A stretch of DNA of 64,000 nucleotides from Paucilactobacillus vaccinostercus DSM 20634 (GTDB taxonomy: Bacteria; Bacillota; Bacilli; Lactobacillales; Lactobacillaceae): positions 1-64,000 of the forward strand of contig NZ_AYYY01000043.1 in NCBI RefSeq assembly GCF_001436295.1. Reading direction: 5' to 3'. The translations under genes were made by a program, and so were the position numbers. Shown here in pieces: positions 16,358 to 24,860 of this stretch. Below the pieces are notes generated by a model that saw nothing but the letters and a program-made list of their open reading frames with translations, had not been told where the DNA came from and ran no database searches. Position 1 is the stretch's first letter; each line of letters opens with the position of its first letter.

Positions 16358-16933
16358 TTACTTGCTTTGTGTATGAAGTCCTAAGGCTTGTGCAAACGCA
16401 TCAGGCTTAGCAGCCGGAGCACCGTCAGGATTCCCCTTGGGTGTGATGTTAATGCCTGGTTTGGCCTGTTCAGTATCGGCTTGAAACAAGTAATCATGAT
16501 CACCTTTGATCTTATCCACTTGCTCACTTAAACCGGTAAGCTCGTTCTTGTCGTCGTCATACTTAATCGTGTCAGGATCAATGAATGGCAAAATTGCCTT
16601 AATATCACGTGCCCCTGCGTCTTTTAAATAGTTTTGAACGGCATTATCCTGCTTAACTTGTAAAAGATTCTGCGCCGCCTGTTCGTCGTTAGTCTTAATG
16701 GTGCTCTGTAAGTCTTCAATCTGCTTTTTCATCTCATCACTGTTCCCAGCTTGATCACTGAGCGTGGCAATTTGAGTATCTCGATCTTTGACCTGTGAGT
16801 TCAAACTTTCCACTTGTGATTCAGCATTGGCCAGTTTGCTATTCACTGATTGGATTGCTTCACCATGTTTGGCTACAACTTTGTCAGCCTGTTCGTCTGT
16901 TAAACCTAATTCCTTCAAAAAATCTCTATTCAT
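16358..16933 (-). CDS. Capsid scaffold, phage minor structural protein GP20 family
   Basis: A 191-aa protein: MNRDFLKELGLTDEQADKVV at the N-terminus, then a long coiled coil (residues 25-90) and a more compact C-terminal region. This is the GP20 scaffold pattern, always just upstream of the major capsid gene. It nucleates capsid assembly and is lost on maturation. The ATG with AAGGAGAG is chosen; an upstream in-frame extension of 19 residues lacks a ribosome site and is low in family likeness. Confidence 0.85.
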   Translation of the reverse strand: MNRDFLKELGLTDEQADKVVAKHGEAIQSVNSKLANAESQVESLNSQVKDRDTQIATLSDQAGNSDEMKKQIEDLQSTIKTNDEQAAQNLLQVKQDNAVQNYLKDAGARDIKAILPFIDPDTIKYDDDKNELTGLSEQVDKIKGDHDYLFQADTEQAKPGINITPKGNPDGAPAAKPDAFAQALGLHTQSK

Positions 16934-17027
16934 GTTTGTTCTCTCCTTACGAGTTTTTCTACGGTGCAACGACACCGATGGATTGCACAAAAAATAAGCA
17001 GTTTAATGACTTACTCAGGTCAATGTG

Positions 17028-18164
17028 TTACTTGGAATAGATGCGTTCACGTCCGTATTGGCGATGTAAGAAGTCGTTGTCATCAACTAACTCACGAATC
17101 TTAGCTCTATGTGCTGATAAAGCTGTTTGGTGGCGTTTAATGCCCTCTGCATCACCCAATCGCTTAGCATCTTGTAACAGGTACTTGTCATTTCGTACTG
17201 CACGCTCGTAATACCGCTGTTTTTGCTGAATGGCTGCTTTATTTACGGCGTCCTTTGGATCATATTGTGTCTGGTAATTGTGACTTACGCCTTCGATATA
17301 TGGGTAAAGCATATGGCGGCAGTTAATCCCTTGAGTGCCGCTAGCCTCACCGTATCCATGATTATAAATACTGTCGTATTTTGGATTAGCCCGATTGTCA
17401 CTCAATGGCACAATGTTAACCACGTGGCCTTGAATCGGCGCACATGCCTGACGTGCAGCTGGATGGCTACCCATTACAGCAAGTGGACTGTCGAAGTCCT
17501 TCATGCTCTGCAAGCGTACGTCGTTAAACGTTCGATGGGCCGTCGACTGAATCACAGTACGAGTGTAGCCCTCAAGTGACCAGTTGTGACCACCACGATC
17601 AACCATACCCGTCTTAAGACCAGCTGACTGCCACTTGTAGATATTGTCGGCTAACGCCCGCGTGGGCGTTTTAAGCCCAGTTTGCACCTCAAGCACCGTT
17701 TTATTGATAATATCCTGATACGTCTTCATCGCTGAATTTTGACCGTAATTGGTAGTGATTAGAGTCTGATTTACATTGTTATCAAGGCTGAGAAACGTTT
17801 GTTTGGTGTAACTATCAATAATGCCGGCAACAGTGCCACTAATTGGGACTGATTCATTGAGCATTTTAGACAGCTCACTATTAATTCCCTGAGCAACTTG
17901 TAAACCATCTCGACGGATTAATTCATTAATGGCTTTTTGAGTTTTACCGGACGTTTGGGCCACGATCTTAATCACTTCATTTGTCAACGCCCCCATTTTC
18001 GACAACATTTCAAGACGCCATTCGAGAATAGTATTTCGATCATTGAGCAAGCTTCTAGTATTTTTAGTAGCGTCAATAAGCAAATAAAAAATGCGCTGCT
18101 GCATGGCAACGTATTGATTGCTGATTTCTTCGGCTTTATCCATCATTTCTTGATGTGTGGTCAC
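17028..18164 (-). CDS. Phage minor capsid protein 2 (head morphogenesis)
   Basis: A 378-aa protein with an N-terminal helical region (EEISNQYVAMQQRIFYLLID) and the conserved minor-capsid core: YTRTVIQSTAHRTFNDVRL near residue 205, MGSHPAARQACAPIQGHVV near 235, and GINCRHMLYPYIEG near 283. It is probably ejected or stays inside the head near the portal. GTG start with GGTGGTGAA upstream; it begins 2 nt after the portal stop. Confidence 0.85.
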   Translation of the reverse strand: MTTHQEMMDKAEEISNQYVAMQQRIFYLLIDATKNTRSLLNDRNTILEWRLEMLSKMGALTNEVIKIVAQTSGKTQKAINELIRRDGLQVAQGINSELSKMLNESVPISGTVAGIIDSYTKQTFLSLDNNVNQTLITTNYGQNSAMKTYQDIINKTVLEVQTGLKTPTRALADNIYKWQSAGLKTGMVDRGGHNWSLEGYTRTVIQSTAHRTFNDVRLQSMKDFDSPLAVMGSHPAARQACAPIQGHVVNIVPLSDNRANPKYDSIYNHGYGEASGTQGINCRHMLYPYIEGVSHNYQTQYDPKDAVNKAAIQQKQRYYERAVRNDKYLLQDAKRLGDAEGIKRHQTALSAHRAKIRELVDDNDFLHRQYGRERIYSK

Positions 18165-18166
18165 AG

Positions 18167-19684
18167 CTATTCACCACCAAACATACCAGTTTCGGCACTT
18201 GGAGCAGGCTCTGGGGTTTCGGCCTGTACCTGATCGACCCAGTCCTGTGCGTCATTCTGCGATAAACCGTAGTTGCGCATCAAAAATTGTACCTTGGGCA
18301 TGATTCTCGAAGATACTGCCAGCATATCCTGCTTGGCCTGTGCATCCTTGTCAACGAACACACCATCATCGTAATGCACATTCATTTTTAGGTTGTGCAT
18401 GTCAACCCCATCAGGCAACGAGAACAACGCTTGATGACCGTCAAATAACTGCGATGATTGAGCCAATTCGAGAATAGCCGTACACAGATCATTGATAAAC
18501 GCAGAAACGTTTGTCAGAATGCTTGAACGAGTTTGATACGTCATACTGTTCTCACTCACAACCGCAGTAGCCGTTTGAATACCAGTCTTTGGATCGAAAC
18601 TAAATGTACCGTCAGCTAGTCCAACACCGCTCTCGAGTTGTTTAAGCCAGAAATTCATTGCATCAGTATATTCTTGCGTTCGAATATCCTTGGTTAGATC
18701 TTGAATGACATCACCATTTTCGGTGTTAAGTCCCTCATATACGCCGTCACTAGCGTCAAACATAAGCTTGTGTGCCTTGTCTGTCTTGAGCATCGACGCA
18801 GGCACTACAATACGCCGCTTGCCTGCTTTGATCTCCCACATGAAGGCATCATTTGTGTTGTTGATATTATCGAGTGTATGTTTGTTATTATCAACGATGC
18901 CCAAACCAAGGGGTGATTCTAACGAAATATTATTTGCACCAGGCATCCGCATATAACAGAACAAAGGATTGATCATCTGGTCACCATCAAGCGTAACCTC
19001 GGGCTCGATACCCTTATATTTGTCGATCGAATCGAGTGGCACGGACGTGCCGACCGAGTCCTTGACATCTGATCGATACAGCTCATTGGTGATCGTATAC
19101 TGGCCGTCTTTCCATTGGTGAAATTCAAGCATCGTGTAGTACATCACCGTATCATTTTCGATTTGTGTAGTTATGCTGGCTAGTGCAGCTTCACTAATGT
19201 TGTTGGTGTTTGATTGCAATGGGTAGAACTGATCAGCTCGAGCCCATGCCAGTTTGATCTGATTACCATCAACATACGGACGCACTGCAATGCCACCGCA
19301 AACAATAGCCTGCTCAAGGCGCATTTCAAATTCGTTCTTGAAGTTATTGGATTCAAGTACCCCATTGATGAAGTCGGACAGAGCTGTGTTTTCAAAGCTA
19401 ATCTCGCATTTCTCATTGAATACAATCGATGCTAGACGACGTGCGACCTTCTCCGTCATATTGACACCGATCTGTTTGCGAATTGTCTCTTGACCATCGG
19501 ACGTATGATATTTAACATCTGATGGCAGACCAGAATAGTACACAAGATCCTTGTTGATCCGTTCGTACTCCGAAGGATCAATATTAATTCGCTCGTCATC
19601 CGTTATATTGACCAGCGACTTACCAATGCCCATCTTTCCACCTTCTTTCCATAAGAACTTCTTGATTGAGTCGAACAATCCCAT
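18167..19684 (-). CDS. Portal protein (SPP1 gp6-like)
   Basis: A 505-aa portal subunit forming the dodecameric DNA channel at the head vertex. Recognisable segments are GLFDSIKKFLWKEGGKMG at the start, ANNISLESPLGLGIVDNNKH in the middle and GIQTATAVVSENSMTYQTRS near residue 385. An acidic/proline C-terminus (QAETPEPAPSAETGMFGGE) follows. The ATG is preceded by GGTAGGTG; an upstream GTG would overlap the ribosome site. Downstream of terminase, but a homing-type HNH gene now separates the two. Confidence 0.9.
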   Translation of the reverse strand: MGLFDSIKKFLWKEGGKMGIGKSLVNITDDERINIDPSEYERINKDLVYYSGLPSDVKYHTSDGQETIRKQIGVNMTEKVARRLASIVFNEKCEISFENTALSDFINGVLESNNFKNEFEMRLEQAIVCGGIAVRPYVDGNQIKLAWARADQFYPLQSNTNNISEAALASITTQIENDTVMYYTMLEFHQWKDGQYTITNELYRSDVKDSVGTSVPLDSIDKYKGIEPEVTLDGDQMINPLFCYMRMPGANNISLESPLGLGIVDNNKHTLDNINNTNDAFMWEIKAGKRRIVVPASMLKTDKAHKLMFDASDGVYEGLNTENGDVIQDLTKDIRTQEYTDAMNFWLKQLESGVGLADGTFSFDPKTGIQTATAVVSENSMTYQTRSSILTNVSAFINDLCTAILELAQSSQLFDGHQALFSLPDGVDMHNLKMNVHYDDGVFVDKDAQAKQDMLAVSSRIMPKVQFLMRNYGLSQNDAQDWVDQVQAETPEPAPSAETGMFGGE

Positions 19685-19722
19685 TCGTATCACCTACCAT
19701 TTCAAGCAAAATAAAAAAGCCT

Positions 19723-20358
19723 CTACGAATTAGAAGCTTTCTTTTGAAGCATTAATTGTGCTGCACATTTTCTAGAACACGTTCTTGCCTTGCTGTATTT
19801 ATTTGTTACGAACGAGCTCCCACACACAACACATTTTCTTGTTTCATTATCAACACCTGATCTTCTTCGGTATGCAGATTGGCAGTCAGGCGAACAAAAT
19901 TTTGCACTTGGTCTTGCAGCCCTGAACGTTTTCCCGCAATTTAAGCAATTGACCATGTATTTCTTTCTTATTTTTATTCCCTTATGAGTTTTAGATGCCT
20001 GTGTTCTCCCTTCGGGGCTTCTATGCCACTCAGCAGCTTTAATCCTCGCCTTATCAAGCGAATGGTTCCATTTTGGTAGCATTTTATTGCGATCATGTTC
20101 ACTATGCCACATGTGATGTTCATGTTTTGTCATACACATCAGATTGCTAATATCATTATGGTCCTTGTTTTCATCATAGTGATGTATTTGATAGCCTTTA
20201 GGTATTTCACCGTTATATTTTTCCCAAATATAGACATGTAGTCTTTTACGAGTACTTCCGATCTTTTTCGTCGACAAATAATACCCTGATTTACTATCTT
20301 TTCTAAATTTATAGCCATCTACAAACGCTGTTCCGTTTTCGTACAAAATATCATCCAT
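19723..20358 (-). CDS. HNH homing-type endonuclease with Cys-rich C-terminus
   Basis: A 211-aa free-standing HNH endonuclease. The HNH_3 core is at about residues 45-95 (LHVYIWEKYNGEIPKGYQIH, DHNDISNLMCMTKHEHHMWH). Two C-terminal zinc knuckles follow (NCLNCGKTF...FCSPDCQSAY and KCVVCGSSF...TCSRKCAAQ), probably contacting DNA. It is wedged between terL and the portal gene, with visibly higher A+T than either neighbour, as expected of a mobile homing gene. ATG with AGAGGTGATA. It may contribute to packaging, but an intron-less homing role is the simpler reading. Confidence 0.85.
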   Translation of the reverse strand: MDDILYENGTAFVDGYKFRKDSKSGYYLSTKKIGSTRKRLHVYIWEKYNGEIPKGYQIHHYDENKDHNDISNLMCMTKHEHHMWHSEHDRNKMLPKWNHSLDKARIKAAEWHRSPEGRTQASKTHKGIKIRKKYMVNCLNCGKTFRAARPSAKFCSPDCQSAYRRRSGVDNETRKCVVCGSSFVTNKYSKARTCSRKCAAQLMLQKKASNS

Positions 20359-20413
20359 AGCTATCACCTCTATGCCTATTTTACCACATAATAAATAGCT
20401 GTGTTCGCTGATA

Positions 20414-21724
20414 TTACCACTTTAGTCCTAAATCTCTTCTATTATCGAGTACGAAGTACTGTAGTGCATCGCATGTGTGATCATGTTCCTTGATGACCCG
20501 TGGATCATCTGATTCAATCGTCTTCTCGTCCCATTGATAACGCCTGTGCTCGGAAATGAATATCTCGTTTGCTTCTGTATCCAAATAGAAAAACCGGCCT
20601 TGTGCAAGCAAATTTTGCACATGGTCAATCATTGCGACTTTCTTTGTTTTGGCAACATGATGCCACCTGATTGAATAGCGTTTGAAATATTCGTTGTCCA
20701 AGGCATAATCGGCCGTAGCACTATCAGCACTCCGTTTCCAAGGATCAAGGCCCCAACGCTCAATGTTATGTTGCTCAAAGGCATATAGATCCTCAACTAG
20801 ATCACTGGGTGCTTTCTTATTGGCCTTGCCAGACGGGCTGTAATAATACGTGTCCAGTAAAATCACGCGTCCTCTCTCAGTCACCCCATAACACCCCTCG
20901 GTTGTCGCTGATGTTTCATGCCCTGAATCGACTGAGAAGTAGATATTGAGCAGTTCATCATCGTCTGGTAGCTCCTTGAGCTTATGAAACAGGCTCATGT
21001 TGTAGATGTTGGTGCCCAGACCGATTACCTTGCCCAAATACATCCAAGCATAGTAGTCCGGATCATTCTGAGCAACCACCGCAATTTCATCGAGGTAGTC
21101 CTGAGATAGGACCCCAAGTGTGTCATTCTTGTAGGTCGAATGGTCGATGTACCAATTAGCCAGCCCAATTCGCTTCTTAATCCACTCATTAATCCAATCA
21201 TATGGGTTCTTGGGCGGGTTGTAGCTGTAGTACGTAATCACATGCTTACCAGGTGGTAGTTTCTTACGCGTGAATGACGCCCGCACAGCATCGACTTCGG
21301 CCCAGTCACTGAATTCCGCCAATTCTTCGAACCAAAGCCAACGGATGTAACCTTTAGCAATGATCATCGACTTGAGTTTTTGTGGGTCATCAACACCGCT
21401 GAAATAGAACGCGGTCCCGGTTGACTTATGAGTGATCCGATATGGTGACTTCTTGAACGTGAACTCGTCTTGCACATCGAGTTCGTAGATAGCCCACTTG
21501 ATTTGCTCATAGACGGATAATTCAAGTGTATTGGCAACTTTACGCATGATCAGTGCGTTGGCCTCAGGATCGTCCAGAAAGTCGATCACAAGCTGTAGAC
21601 TGATCACAGACGATTTAGTGGAACCACGGCCACCCTTGAGTACCTTGTTCAGCGCATCCGAGTACAGAACGTCGTCAAAATGTGGATTGATCAGATTGTT
21701 GGCATTAATTGTGATCTCCGCCAT
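20414..21724 (-). CDS. terL: Terminase large subunit
   Basis: A 436-aa packaging motor. The Walker A-like motif is [10 protein letters not shown] near residue 30 and Walker B-like LWFEELAEF near residue 130; the nuclease half contains [13 protein letters not shown] and [18 protein letters not shown], with a final acidic ITHxCDALQYF-type element. This pattern is the PBSX/SPP1-like terminase family. The ATG with CGGAGGGAC is preferred over an upstream start; it overlaps the terS stop by 20 nt. Confidence 0.92.
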   Translation of the reverse strand: MAEITINANNLINPHFDDVLYSDALNKVLKGGRGSTKSSVISLQLVIDFLDDPEANALIMRKVANTLELSVYEQIKWAIYELDVQDEFTFKKSPYRITHKSTGTAFYFSGVDDPQKLKSMIIAKGYIRWLWFEELAEFSDWAEVDAVRASFTRKKLPPGKHVITYYSYNPPKNPYDWINEWIKKRIGLANWYIDHSTYKNDTLGVLSQDYLDEIAVVAQNDPDYYAWMYLGKVIGLGTNIYNMSLFHKLKELPDDDELLNIYFSVDSGHETSATTEGCYGVTERGRVILLDTYYYSPSGKANKKAPSDLVEDLYAFEQHNIERWGLDPWKRSADSATADYALDNEYFKRYSIRWHHVAKTKKVAMIDHVQNLLAQGRFFYLDTEANEIFISEHRRYQWDEKTIESDDPRVIKEHDHTCDALQYFVLDNRRDLGLKW

Positions 21725-22520
21725 GTTTGTCCCTCCGATCCGTCCGAATGATCTTGACCGTGTTCGACGAACCAGTAGTCTTCTGCTCATCTAGTAGTTT
21801 GGTTAGTGCACCCAAGGCCTTCTGTTTGTCATACAACTCAATATCAATCTCACCTTTGTCAGTCTTAACCTTTGAGATAAGTGAGGTATCAACCATACTT
21901 TGGTCCTTGAATCGCACCTCGTGCTTTGTGTGCATCGCAGGCTCACCAGTATTGGGATCAGTAACCTCTACGTAATCGTAATGACCGCTGTTATCAATGA
22001 ACGGCCCATTTTTACGATAGAGGCGTTCCCAGATAGGTGTGTCGGTCGTCACGAAATTAACGTAGTCACCCATATCAGCAAACGCCTGCTTGGCATACTC
22101 GTGGGCAATGTCAACGACAGTTAGATGAAGATCATCTGCAACCGACTTTTTGAGTTCAGTCAGCTGTTTTTGAATACCAGTATTTACCAGTAAGGCTGGC
22201 CCATTGGTGTTGGCCGTTCCATAGTTCACACCATATGCCTGCATATAAGCCCACGTGGCATTGAACCGTTGCAAATAGTACAAACAGAATGCCTTTTGTT
22301 TATCCGTGAGATCGCCATTATCAACCAGCTCGTCCACAACTTTGTGTGCAACCTTTTTGCGTTTTGTGTGCACACTTTTTTTGGGTGGTGCACCCTTATT
22401 CCAGTACCTCGACTTCCACGACTTAACCGTGTTGAGCTTAACGTCGTACTTAGCCGCTATGTCTTTATACTTCATACCGGCTTCATAATCTTTCTGAGCC
22501 AGCTTATACTTCTCAGTCAT
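21705..22520 (-). CDS. terS: Terminase small subunit
   Basis: A 271-aa DNA-recognition subunit. The N-terminal helix-turn-helix ([32 protein letters not shown]) should bind the packaging site. A basic linker and the Terminase_2-type core ([40 protein letters not shown]) follow. C-terminal residues should contact TerL. It is just downstream of a non-coding region with repeats that could be its binding site. The ATG overlaps the upstream stop (TAATG). Confidence 0.9.
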   Translation of the reverse strand: MTEKYKLAQKDYEAGMKYKDIAAKYDVKLNTVKSWKSRYWNKGAPPKKSVHTKRKKVAHKVVDELVDNGDLTDKQKAFCLYYLQRFNATWAYMQAYGVNYGTANTNGPALLVNTGIQKQLTELKKSVADDLHLTVVDIAHEYAKQAFADMGDYVNFVTTDTPIWERLYRKNGPFIDNSGHYDYVEVTDPNTGEPAMHTKHEVRFKDQSMVDTSLISKVKTDKGEIDIELYDKQKALGALTKLLDEQKTTGSSNTVKIIRTDRRDKHGGDHN

Positions 22521-22684
22521 TACATATCACCACACCTCCGTTTGATCTTGTCGTCTTTCGACTGCATATTAAAAGCGCCATGCTGTTTAGCACGACGCTT
22601 GTCTTGTTTGATGGCCTTGTCAGCACGAGCGATCATATCTCGCTCAAATTGGCAGCTAACTAGGCCGTAATCTGTTTGTTTCAT
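22520..22684 (-). CDS. Small hypothetical phage protein (54 aa)
   Basis: Starts [20 protein letters not shown] and is Lys/Arg-rich and probably helical. It has AGGTG seven nt upstream, and its stop overlaps the terS start (TAATG), which supports real translation. No family recognised. Its position directly before terS suggests a packaging-related or regulatory role, but that is inference only. Confidence 0.6.
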   Translation of the reverse strand: MKQTDYGLVSCQFERDMIARADKAIKQDKRRAKQHGAFNMQSKDDKIKRRCGDM

Positions 22685-22752
22685 GTTATTCACCTATCGT
22701 ATTAAAAAAGCCGCCCCTGCTAAGGCGACTAAATATGAAACCTATCGTTGAT

Positions 22753-22798
22753 GCCACGGGTCAGAAGGGAGCTTTTCCACCTCCACGTGTACCGTGGC
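22753..22798 (-). ncRNA. Hairpin with a 7-bp closing stem
   Basis: GCCACGG pairs perfectly with CCGTGGC across a 32-nt interior that contains a further 4-bp helix (GGAG/CTCC). The closing stem is tRNA-acceptor-sized but no T-arm is present. Function unknown. Confidence 0.4.
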
Positions 22799-22800
22799 TA

Positions 22801-22891
22801 AACCAATATCGGGAATCGAACCCGGTAAAGGCATAAGCACCCCGTCCGTTGCGTAAACCAGACAAGATGACAAGTAGTTAAATAATTGGTT
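22801..22891 (-). ncRNA. Degenerate tRNA-like element, long form
   Basis: A perfect 7-bp terminal stem (AACCAAT/ATTGGTT) and a T-arm with the TTCGATT loop (CCGGG/CCCGA stem, one mismatch) are present. The body is about 60 nt; a possible anticodon-like stem (GTCTG/CGGAC) has a 10-nt loop, and no normal D-arm is recognisable. It would not fold as a standard tRNA. Confidence 0.45.
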
Positions 22892-23127
22892 TCCAAGCAA
22901 TTATTCTGTTGATGCAATCACAAAAACAAATAACGTTGCTTCCTAATTTGATTTCGTTGCTAATCAGCAAGAAGTGTCATTAATGCTTCTGTGATCCGTG
23001 TAGAAAGAAAGATGTGTTCGTGCGAGATTAACCGTGTCTCGCCTAGGGCGCTACCCTATTTTCAAGCAATCATCGTCCTTGTTATCCTCCTAGGCTGGAC
23101 ATTGCGGATTGTATGCTTGCTATGGAA

Positions 23128-23193
23128 ACATCCGGGTGGGAATCGAACCCACTAACAAATAGATTAGTATTTGTAATTTCCATTGTACGGATG
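23128..23193 (-). ncRNA. Degenerate tRNA-like element, short D region
   Basis: Terminal stem CATCCG/CGGATG (6 bp), a perfect T-arm (GTGGG TTCGATT CCCAC) and a 7-bp central hairpin (ACAAATA/TATTTGT, 6-nt loop). Only a 10-nt AATGGAAATT-like D region and a 2-nt variable region are present. Standard tRNA geometry is not met. Confidence 0.5.
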
Positions 23194-23438
23194 ATGGGAG
23201 CTGATGCTATGAAGAACATTAATCGTATGACATCAGCCTACCACCCGGGAGGGTATCGAACCTTCATGCTGGCAATAATGGCATCCGCACCTGTGGTGTT
23301 CATTTTTCTATTGGATAACCACCATCTAGCATTAGCACAGGTATCCGCTAGAGTTCCGTAGAATAATGTCAGTATTCCATAACCGGGTAATGATAACGGC
23401 CATGGATCGGGCATGACCGTGCACGAACAAGCGTGCAA

Positions 23439-23495
23439 TGATTCAGGTGGGGATCGAACCCACATCTTCTGTCTTACCAATTAGACGACTGAATC
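23439..23495 (-). ncRNA. tRNA-like element lacking the anticodon arm
   Basis: A 57-nt element with a perfect 7-bp acceptor stem (GATTCAG/CTGAATC, G1-C72), U8, a 4-bp D-stem (GTCT/AGAC) with loop AATTGGTA carrying the GG pair, and a perfect T-arm (GTGGG TTCGATC CCCAC) joined directly to the acceptor. Between D and T arms there are only 7 nt where a tRNA has the anticodon and variable arms. CCA is not encoded. It could be recognised by CCA-adding enzyme or RNase P but cannot decode. Confidence 0.65.
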
Positions 23496-23499
23496 ACGT

Positions 23500-23651
23500 G
23501 TTGATTAGTGAATCGATTATATTGTATTGAATTTATAAACTTATTCAGAAAGGAGGTAACCGGCGTACCCGTACCGGTTGAAAATTCATCAAATGTCGAA
23601 AATGTTTAGCACGCGTCAAGATGCAAGTTATTTGTTTATTCACTAATCAAC
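23500..23651. repeat. 14-bp perfect inverted repeat flanking a GC-rich palindrome
   Basis: GTTGATTAGTGAAT (23500-23513) is repeated as its exact complement ATTCACTAATCAAC (23638-23651). Between them lies a near-palindrome AACCGGcGTAC/GTACCGGTT (23558-23579), preceded by AGGAGG. This could be a cos or regulator site. Confidence 0.6.
23516..23521 (-). promoter_or_regulatory. Possible -10 box for the tRNA-like/late transcript
   Basis: TATAAT on the minus strand, about 20 nt before the first tRNA-like element. No good -35 is visible at 17 nt, as expected if transcription needs the ArpU-like activator. Tentative. Confidence 0.35.
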
Positions 23652-23683
23652 AATACAAGCATATACCCATAATTCAGATATAA

Positions 23684-23734
23684 CCTGCACTAAGTCTGCA
23701 ACGATCCTGCAATTTTCCTGCACTAAACCTGCAA
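23684..23734. repeat. Five repeats at exact 11-bp spacing
   Basis: YCTGCAM (plus strand CCTGCAC, TCTGCAA, CCTGCAA, CCTGCAC, CCTGCAA) begins at 23684, 23695, 23706, 23717 and 23728. One repeat per helical turn places all five on the same DNA face. They span the end of the late-regulator gene. Likely a protein-binding array (TerS or ArpU). Confidence 0.7.
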
Positions 23735-24181
23735 TTTTTTTGGTTCTTGAAACTCATGTAGGTCATCAAGCATGTAATAATCTGCAAATGCGAGTAAGGC
23801 ACGATTCTTGTAATAGTAATAGCGGCGTTCTTGATAGCCAATTTCTTTCCAAATTTGAAAATCATATACTCTGTGGTCGGAAAGGTACAGTTTCTTAATG
23901 ATCGTCTGGCTAATACTGTCACAAACGTTCAAGGCTTTCATTGTTTGCTCCACAACGTTTTCAGCTGTTAACCGTTGTACAATACGCCGATCAGCGTTGT
24001 TCTCTACATTTTTGACGCCCGGCATATCCGAGATTACGGGTGATTGCAGATTGGTTATACTTCTACCCGAATAACGCACCATTTTTGGAAAAGTTACTTT
24101 AAAAAAACTAGTCACTTTCTTGATGGTCGCCTGCTCGTCAACCTCGGGAAAAAGTGATAAATTATCTGTTGTTTCAGTCAT
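23723..24181 (-). CDS. ArpU/RinA-type late transcription regulator
   Basis: A 152-aa protein. The C-terminal half (SISQTIIKKLYLSDHRVYDF, QIWKEIGYQERRYYYYKNRA, LLAFADYYMLDD) is the sigma-like helix-turn-helix of the ArpU family, which activates phage late genes from a promoter just downstream. It is the last gene before the non-coding region and terminase, its usual position. ATG with AAGGGGTG. Two AACTAATTAT repeats 20 bp apart lie in its leader, perhaps operator sites. Its final codons are part of the 11-bp repeat array. Confidence 0.85.
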   Translation of the reverse strand: MTETTDNLSLFPEVDEQATIKKVTSFFKVTFPKMVRYSGRSITNLQSPVISDMPGVKNVENNADRRIVQRLTAENVVEQTMKALNVCDSISQTIIKKLYLSDHRVYDFQIWKEIGYQERRYYYYKNRALLAFADYYMLDDLHEFQEPKKLQV

Positions 24182-24199
24182 CTCGGCACCCCTTATGAT

Positions 24200-24229
24200 A
24201 TAATTAGTTTGGAAAAAGCATAATTAGTT
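24200..24229. repeat. 10-bp direct repeat upstream of the late regulator
   Basis: ATAATTAGTT occurs at 24200 and 24220, 20 bp apart (two helical turns), in the leader of the ArpU-like gene. Possible regulator-binding site. Confidence 0.45.
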
Positions 24230-24235
24230 CCGGGG

Positions 24236-24266
24236 TAGTCGTCTGTGCAAAGGCGGCTATTTTTTA
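24236..24266 (+). terminator. Rho-independent terminator insulating the TspO gene
   Basis: An 8-bp stem using U-G pairs (TAGTCGTC/GGCGGCTA) followed by TTTTTTATTTT. It folds well only as plus-strand RNA and lies upstream of the plus-strand tspO gene, so it would block read-through into it. Confidence 0.5.
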
Positions 24267-24369
24267 TTTTCTAATATATAAATATTATTATTACGATTAA
24301 TTGTTATCATTTAGTTTATTTAAGTAAAAAATGTTAGACTTTAATTAATCAGATAAGGAGGCTTTCCAT

Positions 24370-24858
24370 ATGACTAAAGATAGTAAAACTAGATTCAACT
24401 GGTTACATCTCATTATTTGGATTGTATCAATTCAGATAATTGGCAGTCTTTCCGCCCTTTTTGCAGGAGACATAAAAAACATCTATAATCATCTATCCTT
24501 ACCTCCCCTATCGCCACCTAACTATTTATTCGGCATTGTATGGCCAGTTTTGTATGCTTTAATTGCCATCTCTGGATATTTGATTTATCGTAGTAGTTAC
24601 TCTAAACATGATAAAACTATGAATTATTCTCTGTTTGGAATTCAACTATTTTTAAATTTCATCTGGAGTATTGTATTTTTTAATAATTTGCAATACTGGA
24701 TTGGTGTCATAATAATCGTTATCTTGGATATTATTGTGCTGCTATGTGTAACTAACTTTTATAAATCAAGTAAATTAGCTGCCTATTTACTCATTCCGTA
24801 TTTTGTTTGGATACTATTTGCCACATACTTGTCTATTGGTGTGGCCGTATTAAATTAA
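24370..24858 (+). CDS. tspO: TspO/MBR family membrane protein (prophage moron)
   Basis: A 162-aa protein with five hydrophobic segments (about residues 12-32, 46-72, 80-105, 112-130, 135-160). Signature parts are LPPLSPPNYLFGIVWPVLYA, NYSLFGIQLFLNFIWSIVFF and a C-terminal aromatic helix. TspO proteins bind tetrapyrroles and are linked to stress responses. It is on the opposite strand to all surrounding late/early genes, is much richer in A+T, has its own AAGGAGG ribosome site and is flanked by a terminator and direct repeats. This is the pattern of cargo rather than a phage structural gene. Confidence 0.85.
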   Translation: MTKDSKTRFNWLHLIIWIVSIQIIGSLSALFAGDIKNIYNHLSLPPLSPPNYLFGIVWPVLYALIAISGYLIYRSSYSKHDKTMNYSLFGIQLFLNFIWSIVFFNNLQYWIGVIIIVILDIIVLLCVTNFYKSSKLAAYLLIPYFVWILFATYLSIGVAVLN

Positions 24859-24860
24859 CC

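Larger units (their letters stand above)
22685..23722. other. 1 kb non-coding region: packaging/late-control region with tRNA-like elements
   Basis: No convincing gene occurs on either strand; the open frames present are short, unsupported by ribosome sites and cross the structured elements. The stretch holds at least three minus-strand elements with a GGGTTCGAT-type T-arm, another weak T-arm-like sequence near 23246-23264, several hairpins (for example 23024-23050), a 14-bp inverted repeat, a GC-rich palindrome and five 11-bp-spaced repeats. In related phages the cos or pac site lies between the ArpU/RinA-type regulator and terS, so a packaging site is expected here. Confidence 0.7.

Noticed and set aside
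23238-23480. 80-aa minus-strand open frame in the non-coding region
   Set aside because: It crosses the structured tRNA-like elements, has no ribosome site and an odd composition.
22801-23495. Functional phage tRNA genes
   Set aside because: T-arms are good but no element has a standard anticodon arm with U33 and a 7-nt loop together with a D-arm.
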